From: Candidatus Gottesmanbacteria bacterium
Lineage (GTDB): Bacteria; Patescibacteriota; Microgenomatia; UBA10105
Direction: 5' to 3'
DNA length: 59,375 nt
NCBI GenBank assembly: GCA_023245415.1
Contig: JAHFKJ010000006.1
Coordinates: 1 to 59,375, forward strand
Part shown: positions 43,932 through 52,146 of the stretch, piece by piece
Numbering within the stretch: the stretch's first letter is position 1
Layout: each line of letters starts with the position of its first letter
Notes under the pieces: generated by a model
Database searches by the model: none
Seen by the model: the letters and a program-made list of their open reading frames with translations, nothing else
Told to the model about the DNA's origin: nothing
Position numbers and translations under genes: made by a program

Positions 43932-43965
43932 TCTTTTGAAATTTGGGCAAAATTTTCAATAAGGT

Positions 43966-44103
43966 GTGTCAGGCGGAATAGGTGGCATGGGCGGAATGGA
44001 CTATTGATCCGCCAGCCGGCGGAGAAATCCTGAGCTTGTCGAAGGATAAAGTTTTCAGTAGAAAAAAAGAATTAATAACCCCTGCGAGCGCGCAGGGGTT
44101 ATT
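43966..44103 (+). repeat. Duplicated groEL 3' end with terminator, copy 2
   Basis: Bases 43968-44007 encode, in a frame without its own start, [13 protein letters not shown] and a stop, the groEL C-terminus. From GGTGGCATGG (43981) to the stop the match to groEL is exact over 27 bases. After the stop lies the palindrome TCCGCCAGCCGGCGGA (44008-44023), then the GAAATCCTGAGCTTGTCGAAGG segment and a near copy of the groEL terminator. Together with copy 1 it forms ~100-base direct repeats flanking the three-frame acyl module. Confidence 0.92.
44074..44103. terminator. Terminator of the acyl module (groEL-terminator copy)
   Basis: AATAACCCCTGC / GCAGGGGTTATT with a GAGCGC loop. It differs from the groEL terminator by paired changes in the stem base (AAAAA/TTTTT against AATAA/TTATT), so both arms changed together and pairing was kept. 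Confidence 0.9.
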
Positions 44104-44119
44104 GGTTGCATTGACAGTA

Positions 44120-44524
44120 TTAGGGTTCTAAGCGGGTTATATTTTTGAAGTGACTGAGTCCTTTATCGTAGGAATATGCTTTTAAAATCCTTTCTGCGCT
44201 AATCAGATGAATATTTATCACATCAATAAAATCAGTTTGTTGTGCACAGTCGAGTAGTACTTCTTCCAGCCATTTTTTATTGCGCACTTCCAGCCCTTTA
44301 GAGTTTAAAGCTTTACTCACACAATCGGAAATTGCGTTCCAGGTAAATTTTTGGCGCTGTAAGAACCAAACAATTTCTGCCATAACCCATTCAGTAGTCC
44401 ACAAAGAAACATAGTCTTGAGCAGCTTTTCTAAATAAAGCTATGGCGGCTTGTTGTTTTGACAAATCAACATCAAACAACGTGTAAATAAAAATGTTAGT
44501 ATCAACGAATATTTTTTGCTGCAT
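44120..44524 (-). CDS. PIN-domain toxin, locus 6
   Basis: 134 residues. IFVDTNIFIYTLFD (D7), WVMAEIVWFLQ (E45), DFIDVINIHLISA (D100 area) and SYDKGLSHFKNI (last acidic site) give the PIN quartet. It overlaps the AbrB antitoxin gene by 23 bases. Confidence 0.88.
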   Translation of the reverse strand: MQQKIFVDTNIFIYTLFDVDLSKQQAAIALFRKAAQDYVSLWTTEWVMAEIVWFLQRQKFTWNAISDCVSKALNSKGLEVRNKKWLEEVLLDCAQQTDFIDVINIHLISAERILKAYSYDKGLSHFKNITRLEP

Positions 44525-44756
44525 ACGTGTGTGTGGCTTCGTGAATCAAATCATCTACAGTTTTGCCTTTAGGGATTTTAAGTGATCCCAGTTTTCCGGC
44601 CAAATCCAGAATACCTCCGCCTACAGGTTCAATCAAGACTTTTTTCCCTTGAATTTGAGCTTTAAGTCGGTCTCCATTTTTGATACCCAGAGCCCGGCGT
44701 ACATCGATTGGAATCGTAACCTGGCCTTTGCTAGTCATTGTCATGATTATGCTCAT
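44502..44756 (-). CDS. AbrB/SpoVT-type antitoxin, locus 6
   Basis: 84 residues: TMTSKGQVTIPIDVRRALGIKNGDRLKAQI is the AbrB DNA-binding hairpin. The middle (GGGILDLAGKLGSLKIPKGKTVDDLIHEA) is the toxin-binding part. The ATG at 44756 follows the -10 by 8 bases; ATGs at 44744 and 44738 are alternatives. Confidence 0.88.
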   Translation of the reverse strand: MSIIMTMTSKGQVTIPIDVRRALGIKNGDRLKAQIQGKKVLIEPVGGGILDLAGKLGSLKIPKGKTVDDLIHEATHTYAAKNIR

Positions 44757-44757
44757 A

Positions 44758-44801
44758 TCCTTACATTATAATATATTCCTTACTTTATGTCAACTCCTTA
44801 C
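44758..44801 (-). promoter_or_regulatory. Promoter and triple operator of locus 6
   Basis: Minus-strand -35 TTGACA (44793-44788), 17-base spacer, -10 TATAAT (44770-44765). The word TCCTTAC (plus) occurs at 44758-44764, 44777-44783 and 44795-44801, spaced 19 and 18 bases: on one helix face, flanking and interleaving the -10 and -35. This is a likely autoregulatory operator. Confidence 0.7.
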
Positions 44802-44905
44802 ATTGACAGCTTCTTATTTTATTCAAATTTGTGTTAAAAATAGTTATGAATCCAAATAATAAGTTAAAATTCCCCAAATGTTCCGGTTTTTGGTACTATT
44901 AAATG

Positions 44906-45235
44906 ATGAAACTTATTACGTTAAATATGTGGGGAGGTAAACTTTAAAAATCGCTTCTTACTTTTATTAAAAAACATCACAAGGAGGTAGACATTTTTTG
45001 TTTTCAGGAGGTCTATCATCAGGGTAACTCACACTATCCAGAATTTACGAATGCAGATATGGACATTTTTAATCATATACAGGAAACGTTGTCAGATCAC
45101 ATAGGATATTTTACAACGCCCCAAGACAACGAATTCGGCTTAGCGATATTTATAAGAAAAACATCTCGAGTTAAAAAAGTAGGCGAAACGTTTGTCTTTA
45201 GATGGAAGAATGCTCGCGTTGAAAGTGGTGGTTGA
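44906..45235 (+). pseudogene. Endonuclease/exonuclease/phosphatase-family remnant
   Basis: Starting at ATG 44906: MKLITLNMWGGKL, then a TAA (44945) where the family has an aromatic residue, then in the same frame KSLLTFIKKHHKEVDIFCFQEV (the catalytic Q-E-V of EEP enzymes). It continues to FGLAIFIRKTSRVKKV and a TGA at 45235. Only the first ~110 codons of a ~230-residue domain remain. One nonsense codon and loss of the C-terminal half make it inactive. It runs into a PIN fragment. Confidence 0.7.
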
Positions 45236-45443
45236 CAGCTGGACTTGGTATACTTTTTCAGTACAAAAAGAACAATTTCATAAGCAAGCTATCGACTTTT
45301 TATATCTTTGGCCAGAGCTCGTGATAGTAATTACTGTTTTTGAGGAGGTAATAGCGCTTTTACATCACCGCATGGGCCTAAAAATTTACCAATTTTCACC
45401 TTTTAAACAATTAAGAAATTCGCAGCTAAAAATGGTGCCTTAA
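45219..45443 (+). pseudogene. PIN-domain fragment
   Basis: In the frame offset from the EEP remnant, LKVVVDSWTWYTFSVQKEQFHKQAIDFL resembles the start of a PIN toxin (strand, D, helix, FHKxA). VIVITVFEEVIALLHHRMGL carries the E of the second motif. The C-terminal half with the remaining aspartates is absent and the strand start is altered. It is a decayed toxin gene, joined to the EEP remnant by deletion or recombination. Confidence 0.5.
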
Positions 45444-45557
45444 ACGATTTTTCTCCGTCCGCGTAAGAGGTTTTTGATGGAATTGAATAATAAGTCTTAA
45501 AAAACCGATTCTAGAATCTTACATAAAAACTCATGAGACTTGAGTTATACTGATTTA

Positions 45558-46193
45558 ATGTACGAGAATGGTTTTTCCTTTGTTTTCTATGTCGAAATAC
45601 TATTGATGCTGGGAGGATTACTTTTTGCAATTCATAGGAAAAAACAGCAAACGGTATCCACAAAAATTACCGCTTTTGTTTGTTGGTTAACGATAGTTGT
45701 TTCTACGATAGTATTGATACCGATGTTTTTTAATTCCAACTATTGGGACGAGACGTTGCATGAAAATGGATTGTTGGGTATTAGTTTTTTGACTATATTG
45801 TACTTTACCTTCTTGGTTGCTGCATTAGGATTTGTTTTATTCGCGCTCGTCTTAACAGGAGATATTCGCGAATTGCCTATACTTCATTTCAAGGCACCCC
45901 CAAAAGCAAAAACTAGAATTAACGTCAAGAGTTATATATTAATTGAGATTGTTCGTTATTTTGGCAGATCAATACTATACGCAAGTTTACTCTTCTTGCT
46001 GACTGTTGCGTTTCTCCCATTTATCATTTCGTGTGATGAAGTTATATCAGGAGTATGTAAATATTTTAACCAAATAGCTAGCAGTATTGGTAACGTATTG
46101 CAGAATTCTCTAAATCCAACACCTACAGCATTTATATTTCTATTTTTAGGTGCTGTAATTGCTTTTATCGTTGATCGATTTAAGCAAGTTTAG
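45558..46193 (+). CDS. Integral membrane protein of unknown function (four predicted helices)
   Basis: 211 residues from the ATG at 45558, chosen because TATACT (45546-45551) ends 6 bases before it; a TTG at 45540 is less likely. Hydrophobic segments at about 7-26, 39-59, 80-105 and 138-160, plus a C-terminal one (~185-205). No family recognised and no conserved charged motif. Neighbours are pseudogenes and sod. Confidence 0.55.
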   Translation: MYENGFSFVFYVEILLMLGGLLFAIHRKKQQTVSTKITAFVCWLTIVVSTIVLIPMFFNSNYWDETLHENGLLGISFLTILYFTFLVAALGFVLFALVLTGDIRELPILHFKAPPKAKTRINVKSYILIEIVRYFGRSILYASLLFLLTVAFLPFIISCDEVISGVCKYFNQIASSIGNVLQNSLNPTPTAFIFLFLGAVIAFIVDRFKQV

Positions 46194-46290
46194 ACCTTTA
46201 TGTACTGCAAATTCGTGCGATGGGGGTTTTGGTTTTATAAATAGTGGAATTGGAAAGATTAAGAAGAACTTCTTATCTTGGGATAACGGT

Positions 46291-46428
46291 TTAGAAGATG
46301 CGAAAAGAAACGATGGCTCCAACAAGTATTCCTAAGGCAAGTTGTTTATTTCGTACTTTGTGTTGTAAGACAAAATAAAAAGACTGTCCGGTGACATAAA
46401 AAAGCAGTAACCAGTCAGTTAAGGTCAT
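46291..46428 (-). CDS. Small hydrophobic protein (45 residues), leaderless
   Basis: A minus-strand frame of 45 codons: MTLTDWLLLFYVTGQSFYFV, then KVRNKQLALGILVGAIVSFRIF. Two hydrophobic segments separated by a basic turn predict a small membrane hairpin. A TATACT (plus 46435-46440 complement) ends 6 bases before the ATG, the same arrangement as known leaderless genes here. It fills a 330-base gap between two plus-strand genes. The call rests on promoter position and composition; homologues are unknown to me. Confidence 0.45.
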   Translation of the reverse strand: MTLTDWLLLFYVTGQSFYFVLQHKVRNKQLALGILVGAIVSFRIF

Positions 46429-46522
46429 ATTTCTAGTATAGATGAATCATGAGAGAAATATAAAATATTGTAATGTTGTTTTTTTATGGTAATATCACAT
46501 ATGCATAAAAAGGAGGAGTGAT

Positions 46523-47140
46523 ATGTTTACTTTACCAGAACTATCTTATGTGGTTGGCGCACTAGAGCCATACATCGATACACGCACGATGCAGATCCAT
46601 CATGACAAACACCATGGTGCATACGTCGCAAATTTAAACGATGTACTCAAAGACCTGCCGCAACTTTTAAACCAACCCATTGAGGATCTGCTGCGCAACC
46701 TGGCAAAAGTTCCGGAAATGATTCGGACAAAAGTCCGCAATAACGGCGGCGGACATGCAAATCATAGTCTGTTCTGGAAAATTTTGGGTCCGCAAAAAGA
46801 CAGTGAACCCGCCGGGGCGTTTGTGGTAGCGATCAACAATACATTTGGAAGTCTGGTTAATTTACAGGAAAAGATGACTGCTGCTGGCATGGGCAGATTT
46901 GGCAGCGGTTGGGTATGGCTGGTAGTTTGCGGGGGACGACTGGAAATTATGGACACTTCAAATCAAGATAGCCCGCTTATGGAGCACAAAATCCCAATAC
47001 TGGGGATCGATGTCTGGGAACATGCCTACTATTTAAAATATCAGAACTTGAGAGTGGAATACCTGAAAGCAATTTGGCATGTGATTAATTGGGTGGAAGT
47101 GGAGAAAAATTATCACGAGGCTTTAAAAGCCCGCGGTTAA
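46523..47140 (+). CDS. sodA: Superoxide dismutase, Fe/Mn type
   Basis: 205 residues with the SOD fold: H26 in [25 protein letters not shown] (second His), FGSGWVWLVV, and D-x-x-x-H in GIDVWEHAYYLKYQN (third ligand and last His). It detoxifies superoxide. A strong AAAAGGAGG lies 6 bases before the ATG. The N-terminal residues (LSYVVGALEPYI) deviate from the usual PYxxxALEPHI, whereas a truncated copy at 49480 keeps the usual form. Fourteen bases separate it from the PP2C-like gene. Confidence 0.95.
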   Translation: MFTLPELSYVVGALEPYIDTRTMQIHHDKHHGAYVANLNDVLKDLPQLLNQPIEDLLRNLAKVPEMIRTKVRNNGGGHANHSLFWKILGPQKDSEPAGAFVVAINNTFGSLVNLQEKMTAAGMGRFGSGWVWLVVCGGRLEIMDTSNQDSPLMEHKIPILGIDVWEHAYYLKYQNLRVEYLKAIWHVINWVEVEKNYHEALKARG

Positions 47141-47153
47141 CTTCATAATTCGT

Positions 47154-47810
47154 ATGACTTCAGAACAATCAATCGCAGAATTTTCGTGGATGCAGACTGC
47201 GTCAAATATCACGGCTGGCACACAAGATCAGGAACTTTTTGTATTGAGTCATGGTTTGCAGGCTTCATCCGCTGTAGCTTCCACCGATGTGCTAGATCAG
47301 GCTTTGCGGGCATACCGATTGCTGCGGATGAAAAAGTTTTATTTGCGGGCTCCCAAACGTTGTTTACGTCAGGTGATGAAACAGGGTGGACGAGTGATCA
47401 AGCGGCTCAGGAAAGAAATTGAACATGTAGACGCGGAATTGGCTGCCATCATTATCACCCAAAAACACTGGTGGACGGCAGGAGTAGGCAATATGCGGGT
47501 CTATTTATACCGTAAAGAAGCAGTACTAAAAGTGCTGCCTAAAAAAGATACCGGCGAATCTTTGCCCACAATCGGCAGTGAGAAGAAAGTATTGTGGGAA
47601 GAAACTGAAGGTGAATTTTCGAGCGGTGATATATTGCTTGTGCTCACCCATGATCTAGCGATGACTTTGAGTATGTCGCAAATCGCCAAAGTCATCACTG
47701 ATAATTTACAATTAGTCAAAATTCAGGAATTAGCAAAATTATTGATCGAAGAAGCAGTTAAGCGGCGAAAACATGACGGTTATGGAGTGTTGCTGATTCG
47801 TAAACTATAA
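47154..47810 (+). CDS. PP2C-like phosphatase domain protein (degenerate)
   Basis: 218 residues. The late blocks ITQKHWWTAGVGNMRVYLYR (~100-119) and FSSGDILLVLTHDLAMTL (~154-171) correspond to the VGDSRxYL and GDxLLLCTDGL motifs of PP2C phosphatases. The D of the first motif is altered (VGNMR) and the N-terminal metal-site glycine-aspartate is not evident. It may be inactive. It follows sod by 14 bases. Its C-terminal 45 codons recur in the collapsed copy at 49580. Confidence 0.6.
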   Translation: MTSEQSIAEFSWMQTASNITAGTQDQELFVLSHGLQASSAVASTDVLDQALRAYRLLRMKKFYLRAPKRCLRQVMKQGGRVIKRLRKEIEHVDAELAAIIITQKHWWTAGVGNMRVYLYRKEAVLKVLPKKDTGESLPTIGSEKKVLWEETEGEFSSGDILLVLTHDLAMTLSMSQIAKVITDNLQLVKIQELAKLLIEEAVKRRKHDGYGVLLIRKL

Positions 47811-47838
47811 TACCAGCATCTCATCGTGTACTGTTTCT

Positions 47839-48141
47839 GTGTCACCAACTTCTGTCAACCGTTCCCGAATAGGCGGGGCAGTGACGCCAACTACGGCAGA
47901 TATCACATTCACGATTAATAATACCAGCGCAGACAGTATAAGTTGGGCCAAATTTACCGCTCCCTCATCTGATTTTTATGTTTATGGGACTACCACGAGC
48001 AGCTGTGATAGTTCGTGCAAGCTTAAATTAGTACTACGTCCTATAATATGAGGACTTATCTGTGCAGGTGGGATATCAGTAACAGGTGCTAATGCAAAGT
48101 CTCCACAAACAACCACTAGCCGACCGGGAGGGTTCGTCTAA
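47839..48141 (+). pseudogene. Fragment of a secreted beta-rich protein
   Basis: TPTTADITFTINNTSADSISW and KFTAPSSDFYVYGTTTSSCDSSCKLKL read like an Ig/fibronectin-type surface domain, then a stop at 48051. A further in-frame piece (GLICAGGISVTGANAKSPQTT, ending TAA near 48141) has the same composition. No start codon or signal is present. The 420-base gap 47811-48230 holds only this. Likely the tail of a deleted gene. Confidence 0.4.
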
Positions 48142-48230
48142 ATGCAATTCCAATATTAATCCGCTTGAATTTTTGGCTCTCGCTAACTTTTCAGCCAAAG
48201 GTATGAGTGAAGCTTCGACAATCATCGGTA

Positions 48231-49337
48231 CTAATACATCGCGAGTTGGTGCGCAAGAAATGCTGATAATGAGCCGAGATGTTGTGCTCCATGCCTGATG
48301 GCGCTTAGAAAAGATTGTCGTCCGGAAACTGTTTTACCCCAAGATTTAAATTGTTTTTCTGTTAAATTAGGGTTATTAAATAAACCCAGCAGTTCAGCGG
48401 TCATTAAATTCAGCAGTGTTAGTTGGTTTTGCGGATTTAATCCTAATACAACCCCGGCAGCTGGATATTTACCTTTATTTTCCGGGTCAAGCGTTTGTAG
48501 GCGGTAAATGACATTATTTACTTCATGGGTCAGGTCATCTTGAGGCGTGGCTCCGGCGCCAATTTTTTTTATCAATGAATTTGATTTTAGTAAATCTTGG
48601 TAAGCATCTTGGCTTAGATTTACTTGTTTCCATAAAAAACTACCTATTACTTGAATTTCAAGTGTCGGTAGCTTTTGGGTTAATTTTTGAAAGTCTGGGG
48701 GAGAATAGGATAGCCATTCTTGAGTCAAGTTATCTATAGTTTGTGTCGGAATAAATTTAGGAGTTTCCGGACCCCAAACTTCATCTAAAGAAGCTGGCCG
48801 TTTGATGTCATATCCTAAACCTCGGCCTTGGTCTATATATTTTAGCTGCCAGCCGGTAAATCCAGCTTGGCCGGTTAGGGCGGAAAGGACAACAGCAAGT
48901 TTGGTTTGGGAATAATTTTGAAATTTGGATCTTTCCGTTAGCGTATTGGTAAAATCCGGACGATTTACATGCTGGATTAAAGCCTGGCTAGCTTTGAGAT
49001 AAAGGTCAGCAACATCATTTCTTTCTAAATTCACTAAATCAGCTGCTTGAGGATAACCAGTGTCTGAATTTGGGTCTAATGCTTGTAAAACCTGAAATAA
49101 GTTCACGGTATAAAATTTTAAACTACTTAGAGGAGTATCTGTGCCGATTTGGATTTTTAGACATGGAGCTATTTTTTGATAGCAGTCATAATTGACACGG
49201 GCATCTTTAGCCAAGAATTGCGCCAATTCTCCGGCTATCCCGGTTACTGATTCTTTGGGCATAAGCTCATCCGGTAAAATTGATGGTAAGTTTCGCCAAG
49301 CCTCTAAAGAAGATGTGATTTTTAGCTGTTCAACCAT
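48231..49337 (-). CDS. Soluble protein of unknown function with an internal duplication
   Basis: 368 residues, no membrane helices. Two stretches resemble each other: residues ~83-115 (VLQALDPNSDTGYPQAADLV) and ~283-315 (RLQTLDPENKGKYPAAGVVL), suggesting two repeats of a ~190-residue unit. The C-terminus (LSAIRHGAQHLGSLSAFL) is helical. No known motif. It lies between the sod-PP2C pair and its collapsed copy, on the opposite strand. Confidence 0.5.
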   Translation of the reverse strand: MVEQLKITSSLEAWRNLPSILPDELMPKESVTGIAGELAQFLAKDARVNYDCYQKIAPCLKIQIGTDTPLSSLKFYTVNLFQVLQALDPNSDTGYPQAADLVNLERNDVADLYLKASQALIQHVNRPDFTNTLTERSKFQNYSQTKLAVVLSALTGQAGFTGWQLKYIDQGRGLGYDIKRPASLDEVWGPETPKFIPTQTIDNLTQEWLSYSPPDFQKLTQKLPTLEIQVIGSFLWKQVNLSQDAYQDLLKSNSLIKKIGAGATPQDDLTHEVNNVIYRLQTLDPENKGKYPAAGVVLGLNPQNQLTLLNLMTAELLGLFNNPNLTEKQFKSWGKTVSGRQSFLSAIRHGAQHLGSLSAFLAHQLAMY

Positions 49338-49479
49338 ACATTTTCCTGTTAAATCAAGCTAATTGTAGCAAATTCACCAATAAAGTCAAAATTGTAACCT
49401 TATTTTTTAGATAACGGTAATTTTTTAACTTTTACTTCCTGGTTATTTACTGAGAGAAAAGTGGTAAGATAAATTAAAT

Positions 49480-49717
49480 ATGTTTACTCTTCCCGATTTA
49501 TCTTATCCCTACAATGCGCTGGAGCCACACATCGATACACGCACGATACAGATCCATCATGACAAACACCATGGGGCATATGTCGCAAATCGCCAAAGTC
49601 ATCACTGATAATTTACAATTAGTCAAAATTCAGGAATTAGCAAAATTATTGATCGAAGAAGCAGTTAAGCGGCGAAAACAGGACGGTTACGGACTGTTGC
49701 TGATTCATAAAACATAA
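49480..49717 (+). pseudogene. Collapsed duplicate of the sod-PP2C pair
   Basis: The first 38 codons of a second SOD ([20 protein letters not shown], then [15 protein letters not shown]) run directly, in another frame, into the last 45 codons of the PP2C-like gene ([20 protein letters not shown]). The SOD frame stops at 49608 after NRQSHH. The join lies at GTCGCAAAT, a 9-base word present in both parents at the matching places, so a deletion by microhomology is the simplest cause. The promoter TAAGAT (49465-49470) is retained. Confidence 0.9.
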
Positions 49718-49782
49718 ACTTAAGCATTTTTCTTGCAATTTATATGGGGTTTGCTTCATAATAAATCCAATAACTAAATTTT

Positions 49783-51267
49783 ATGTCAGCTGATATCTTT
49801 GAAGAACTTCATGATGAAAAAACTCCGCCCAACTACAGTTGGTTTAACGGTAAAGACTGGGTGTCATCAACTTCCGGAAAATTTACATCTGTGATATCAC
49901 CGATAGATCATTCAATTGTCGGTACTGTCCCAATCGTGACGCAGGATGAAATTGATGCGAGCATCAAACAAGCCCATCTGGCGCAAAAAGCCTGGCAGGA
50001 AAAAACACTCGTAGACCGGGGGAAAATATTGAAACTAGCTGCTGACTGGATGCGTGAACACGAATTGTATTTGACGTCACTGCTGGTACGTGAAATCGGC
50101 AAGCCCGTCGATGAAGCGAAAGATGAAATACTCCGTTCTGCCGATATGATCGATTATTTTGGCCACGAAGCACTGCACATGACAGGTGAACAGATTCCAT
50201 CCGATGCTTTTCCGGGATATGACAAGCATAAAATTTCCATCATTGAACGCGTCCCCTTAGGTGTAATACTGGCCATTGCCCCTTTTAACTATCCGGTAAA
50301 TTTAGCCGTTTCCAAGCTCGCTCCAGCCCTCGTTACCGGCAACAGCATCATTTTTAAACCTCCTACAAGCGGTGCAATTTCAGGATTACATTTGACTCAA
50401 ATTTTCCGCAAAGCCGGGGTTCCTGATGGAGTGCTGACGACGGTAACTGGTGGGGGAAGTGAAATTGGTGACTATTTAGTTTCGCATCCGGGTATTAATA
50501 TGATTACCTTTACTGGTTCATCTCAGGTAGGCCAGACGGCCGCAACTAAAGCTGGGATGATTCCACTGTTATTTGAATGCGGCGGCAATAATCCGGCAAT
50601 AGTGATCGCCGACTGCAATCCCGGGACCACGGCTCAAGAGATCGTAAAAGGCGCGTTTTCTTTTGCGGGTCAGCGCTGTACTGCGATTAAATATGTATTA
50701 GGTTTAAAGCCGGAACTGGATCGAATTCTACCCATGGTTGTCAAAATTACCCAAGAAACGATTCATATGGGAGATCCGAGGAGTCCGGAGACTAAAAGTG
50801 TCGGACCTCTCATTACTGAGTCAGCGGCTCAGGAAATTGAGGCCAGAATCCGCATGGCAGAAAAGATGGGAGCCAAGATTGAACTCGGGGGAGTCAGACA
50901 GGGCAATTATTTAGAACCGACCATATTGTCTGCTGTTACATCCGACATGGAGATTGTAAAAATTGAATCGTTTGGGCCGGTTGTATCTTTTATTGAGGTA
51001 AAAGATATGGAAGAGGCGATTGCCATCATTAACTCCTCAACCTATGGCTTACAAGCGGCTATTTATACCTGTGATGAAGGCACGGGTTTAAAAATTGCCG
51101 AAAAGCTTGATGTGGGGACCGTATGGATAAATAGCAAACCTCAACGGGGGCCGGATCATTTCCCCTTTTTAGGCATCAAAGGCTCAGGAGTTGGGATGCA
51201 GGGGATCAAATATTCGCTTGAAGCCATGACCAGGCTCAAACCGGTGATACTCAACAAACCTGAATAA
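49783..51267 (+). CDS. gapN: Non-phosphorylating glyceraldehyde-3-phosphate dehydrogenase (GapN-like ALDH)
   Basis: 494 residues of the aldehyde dehydrogenase superfamily. The GapN-type active-site block FSFAGQRCTAIKYVL holds the catalytic Cys (~299), and the general base Glu is in LLFECGGNNPAIV. The N-terminal region GKDWVSSTSGKFTSVISPID and PPLV-type cofactor loop (IIFKPPTSGAISGLHL) fit GapN. It oxidises glyceraldehyde-3-phosphate to 3-phosphoglycerate with NADP+, bypassing the ATP step and giving NADPH. Substrate is inferred from motif resemblance. Confidence 0.85.
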   Translation: MSADIFEELHDEKTPPNYSWFNGKDWVSSTSGKFTSVISPIDHSIVGTVPIVTQDEIDASIKQAHLAQKAWQEKTLVDRGKILKLAADWMREHELYLTSLLVREIGKPVDEAKDEILRSADMIDYFGHEALHMTGEQIPSDAFPGYDKHKISIIERVPLGVILAIAPFNYPVNLAVSKLAPALVTGNSIIFKPPTSGAISGLHLTQIFRKAGVPDGVLTTVTGGGSEIGDYLVSHPGINMITFTGSSQVGQTAATKAGMIPLLFECGGNNPAIVIADCNPGTTAQEIVKGAFSFAGQRCTAIKYVLGLKPELDRILPMVVKITQETIHMGDPRSPETKSVGPLITESAAQEIEARIRMAEKMGAKIELGGVRQGNYLEPTILSAVTSDMEIVKIESFGPVVSFIEVKDMEEAIAIINSSTYGLQAAIYTCDEGTGLKIAEKLDVGTVWINSKPQRGPDHFPFLGIKGSGVGMQGIKYSLEAMTRLKPVILNKPE

Positions 51268-51282
51268 TGTTAACCTGTAAAA

Positions 51283-51492
51283 TTACGTCGGAATGTCTAT
51301 AGGAGGCTCAATTAGATTTAAATTAATGACTGAAACTTCCTGTCCAGGTGTAGCATTTGGAGGTGTTATATCGTATACCGAAGCTTGAACAACTTCTCCA
51401 CTCGGCAATTTTACGTCGTAATAGGTATCCTGTCTCATCGGTACTACCCTTATAACAATCGCACGGACTATTGTTATCACTTCTATTCCCAT
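51283..51492 (-). CDS. Small beta-rich protein of unknown function
   Basis: 69 residues: VITIVRAIVIRVVPMRQDTY, YDVKLPSGEVVQASVYDI and a proline-rich end. Strand-turn-strand pattern like a small OB or SH3 barrel. It lies 2 bases from the end of the phosphoribosyltransferase gene, likely co-transcribed. No family recognised. Confidence 0.5.
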   Translation of the reverse strand: MGIEVITIVRAIVIRVVPMRQDTYYDVKLPSGEVVQASVYDITPPNATPGQEVSVINLNLIEPPIDIPT

Positions 51493-51494
51493 TT

Positions 51495-52082
51495 CTATAC
51501 CTCTTTTGGCAAATAGTACCTGTAGACAAAGTCGATTTGCGCATCTTTAAATTTAAGCGATTTGAGAAATGTTCTAATCTGCAAAATCGATTTGCCTTCT
51601 TTTAATAATCTTGTTGAAATTTGTTTGATCATTTCCGTGTTTTCATAGGGAAATAAGATCCACTTGGTGGTCTTTTCGGCAAATAAGTCAGGTTTAAATA
51701 TCGATCGGGGTTTATAAAACACTGCCAGTGTCGTAATTGATGCCGGCTGACTGCGTTTCAAGTAGAGTAGTGCCCGGACAAATGTCTGTCCCGAATCTGC
51801 TACATCATCAGCCAGCAAGATATGTTTATTTTTGATCGATGTCTGCAATTTACCGGTAATTTTAAATTCTCCCTGTGTTTGGATATCAGTATAGCTCTGG
51901 ATGGCAATCGTCCAGATGGGAATGCGCAAATGGTCTGATAATATATGTCCGAGCGTCAAGCCTCCGCGTGAAATCGCAACTATTAAATTGATCTGATGTT
52001 TCTTAATTAAAATATCCTCAGCGAGTGCGCGGATCTGATTTAGATATTTATTCCAGGAAAGGGGTAAATAAGAAATCTCCAT
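51495..52082 (-). CDS. Phosphoribosyltransferase family protein
   Basis: 195 residues from the ATG at 52082. The PRPP-binding motif is HILLADDVADSGQTFVRAL (~95-113), preceded by INLIVAISRGGLTLGHIL (~38-55), as in xanthine/hypoxanthine-type enzymes. The start is decided by the promoter: TTAGAA (52094-52089) ends 6 bases before this ATG, while the ATG at 52088 abuts it. Reading farther upstream enters the divergent gmk gene. Likely purine salvage, in keeping with gmk next door. Confidence 0.82.
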   Translation of the reverse strand: MEISYLPLSWNKYLNQIRALAEDILIKKHQINLIVAISRGGLTLGHILSDHLRIPIWTIAIQSYTDIQTQGEFKITGKLQTSIKNKHILLADDVADSGQTFVRALLYLKRSQPASITTLAVFYKPRSIFKPDLFAEKTTKWILFPYENTEMIKQISTRLLKEGKSILQIRTFLKSLKFKDAQIDFVYRYYLPKEV

Positions 52083-52088
52083 ATCCAT

Positions 52089-52139
52089 TTCTAACAGGCT
52101 ATGCTGGTAGTTGTCAACTGAATAATTATTAAGTAAAAT
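52089..52139. promoter_or_regulatory. Divergent leaderless promoters with overlapping -35 elements
   Basis: GTTGTCAAC (52110-52118) serves both strands: TTGTCA (plus, 52111-52116) and TTGACA (minus, 52117-52112). Plus: 17-base spacer, TAAAAT (52134-52139), 7 bases, gmk ATG (52147). Minus: 17-base spacer, TTAGAA (52094-52089), 6 bases, phosphoribosyltransferase ATG (52082). RNA polymerase could bind only one side at a time. Confidence 0.72.
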
Positions 52140-52146
52140 ATTGGGC

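Noticed and set aside
48086-48298. 70-codon plus-strand frame
   Set aside because: Lies partly over the end of the minus-strand unknown gene and has no signal or motif; only the fragment up to 48141 looks protein-derived.
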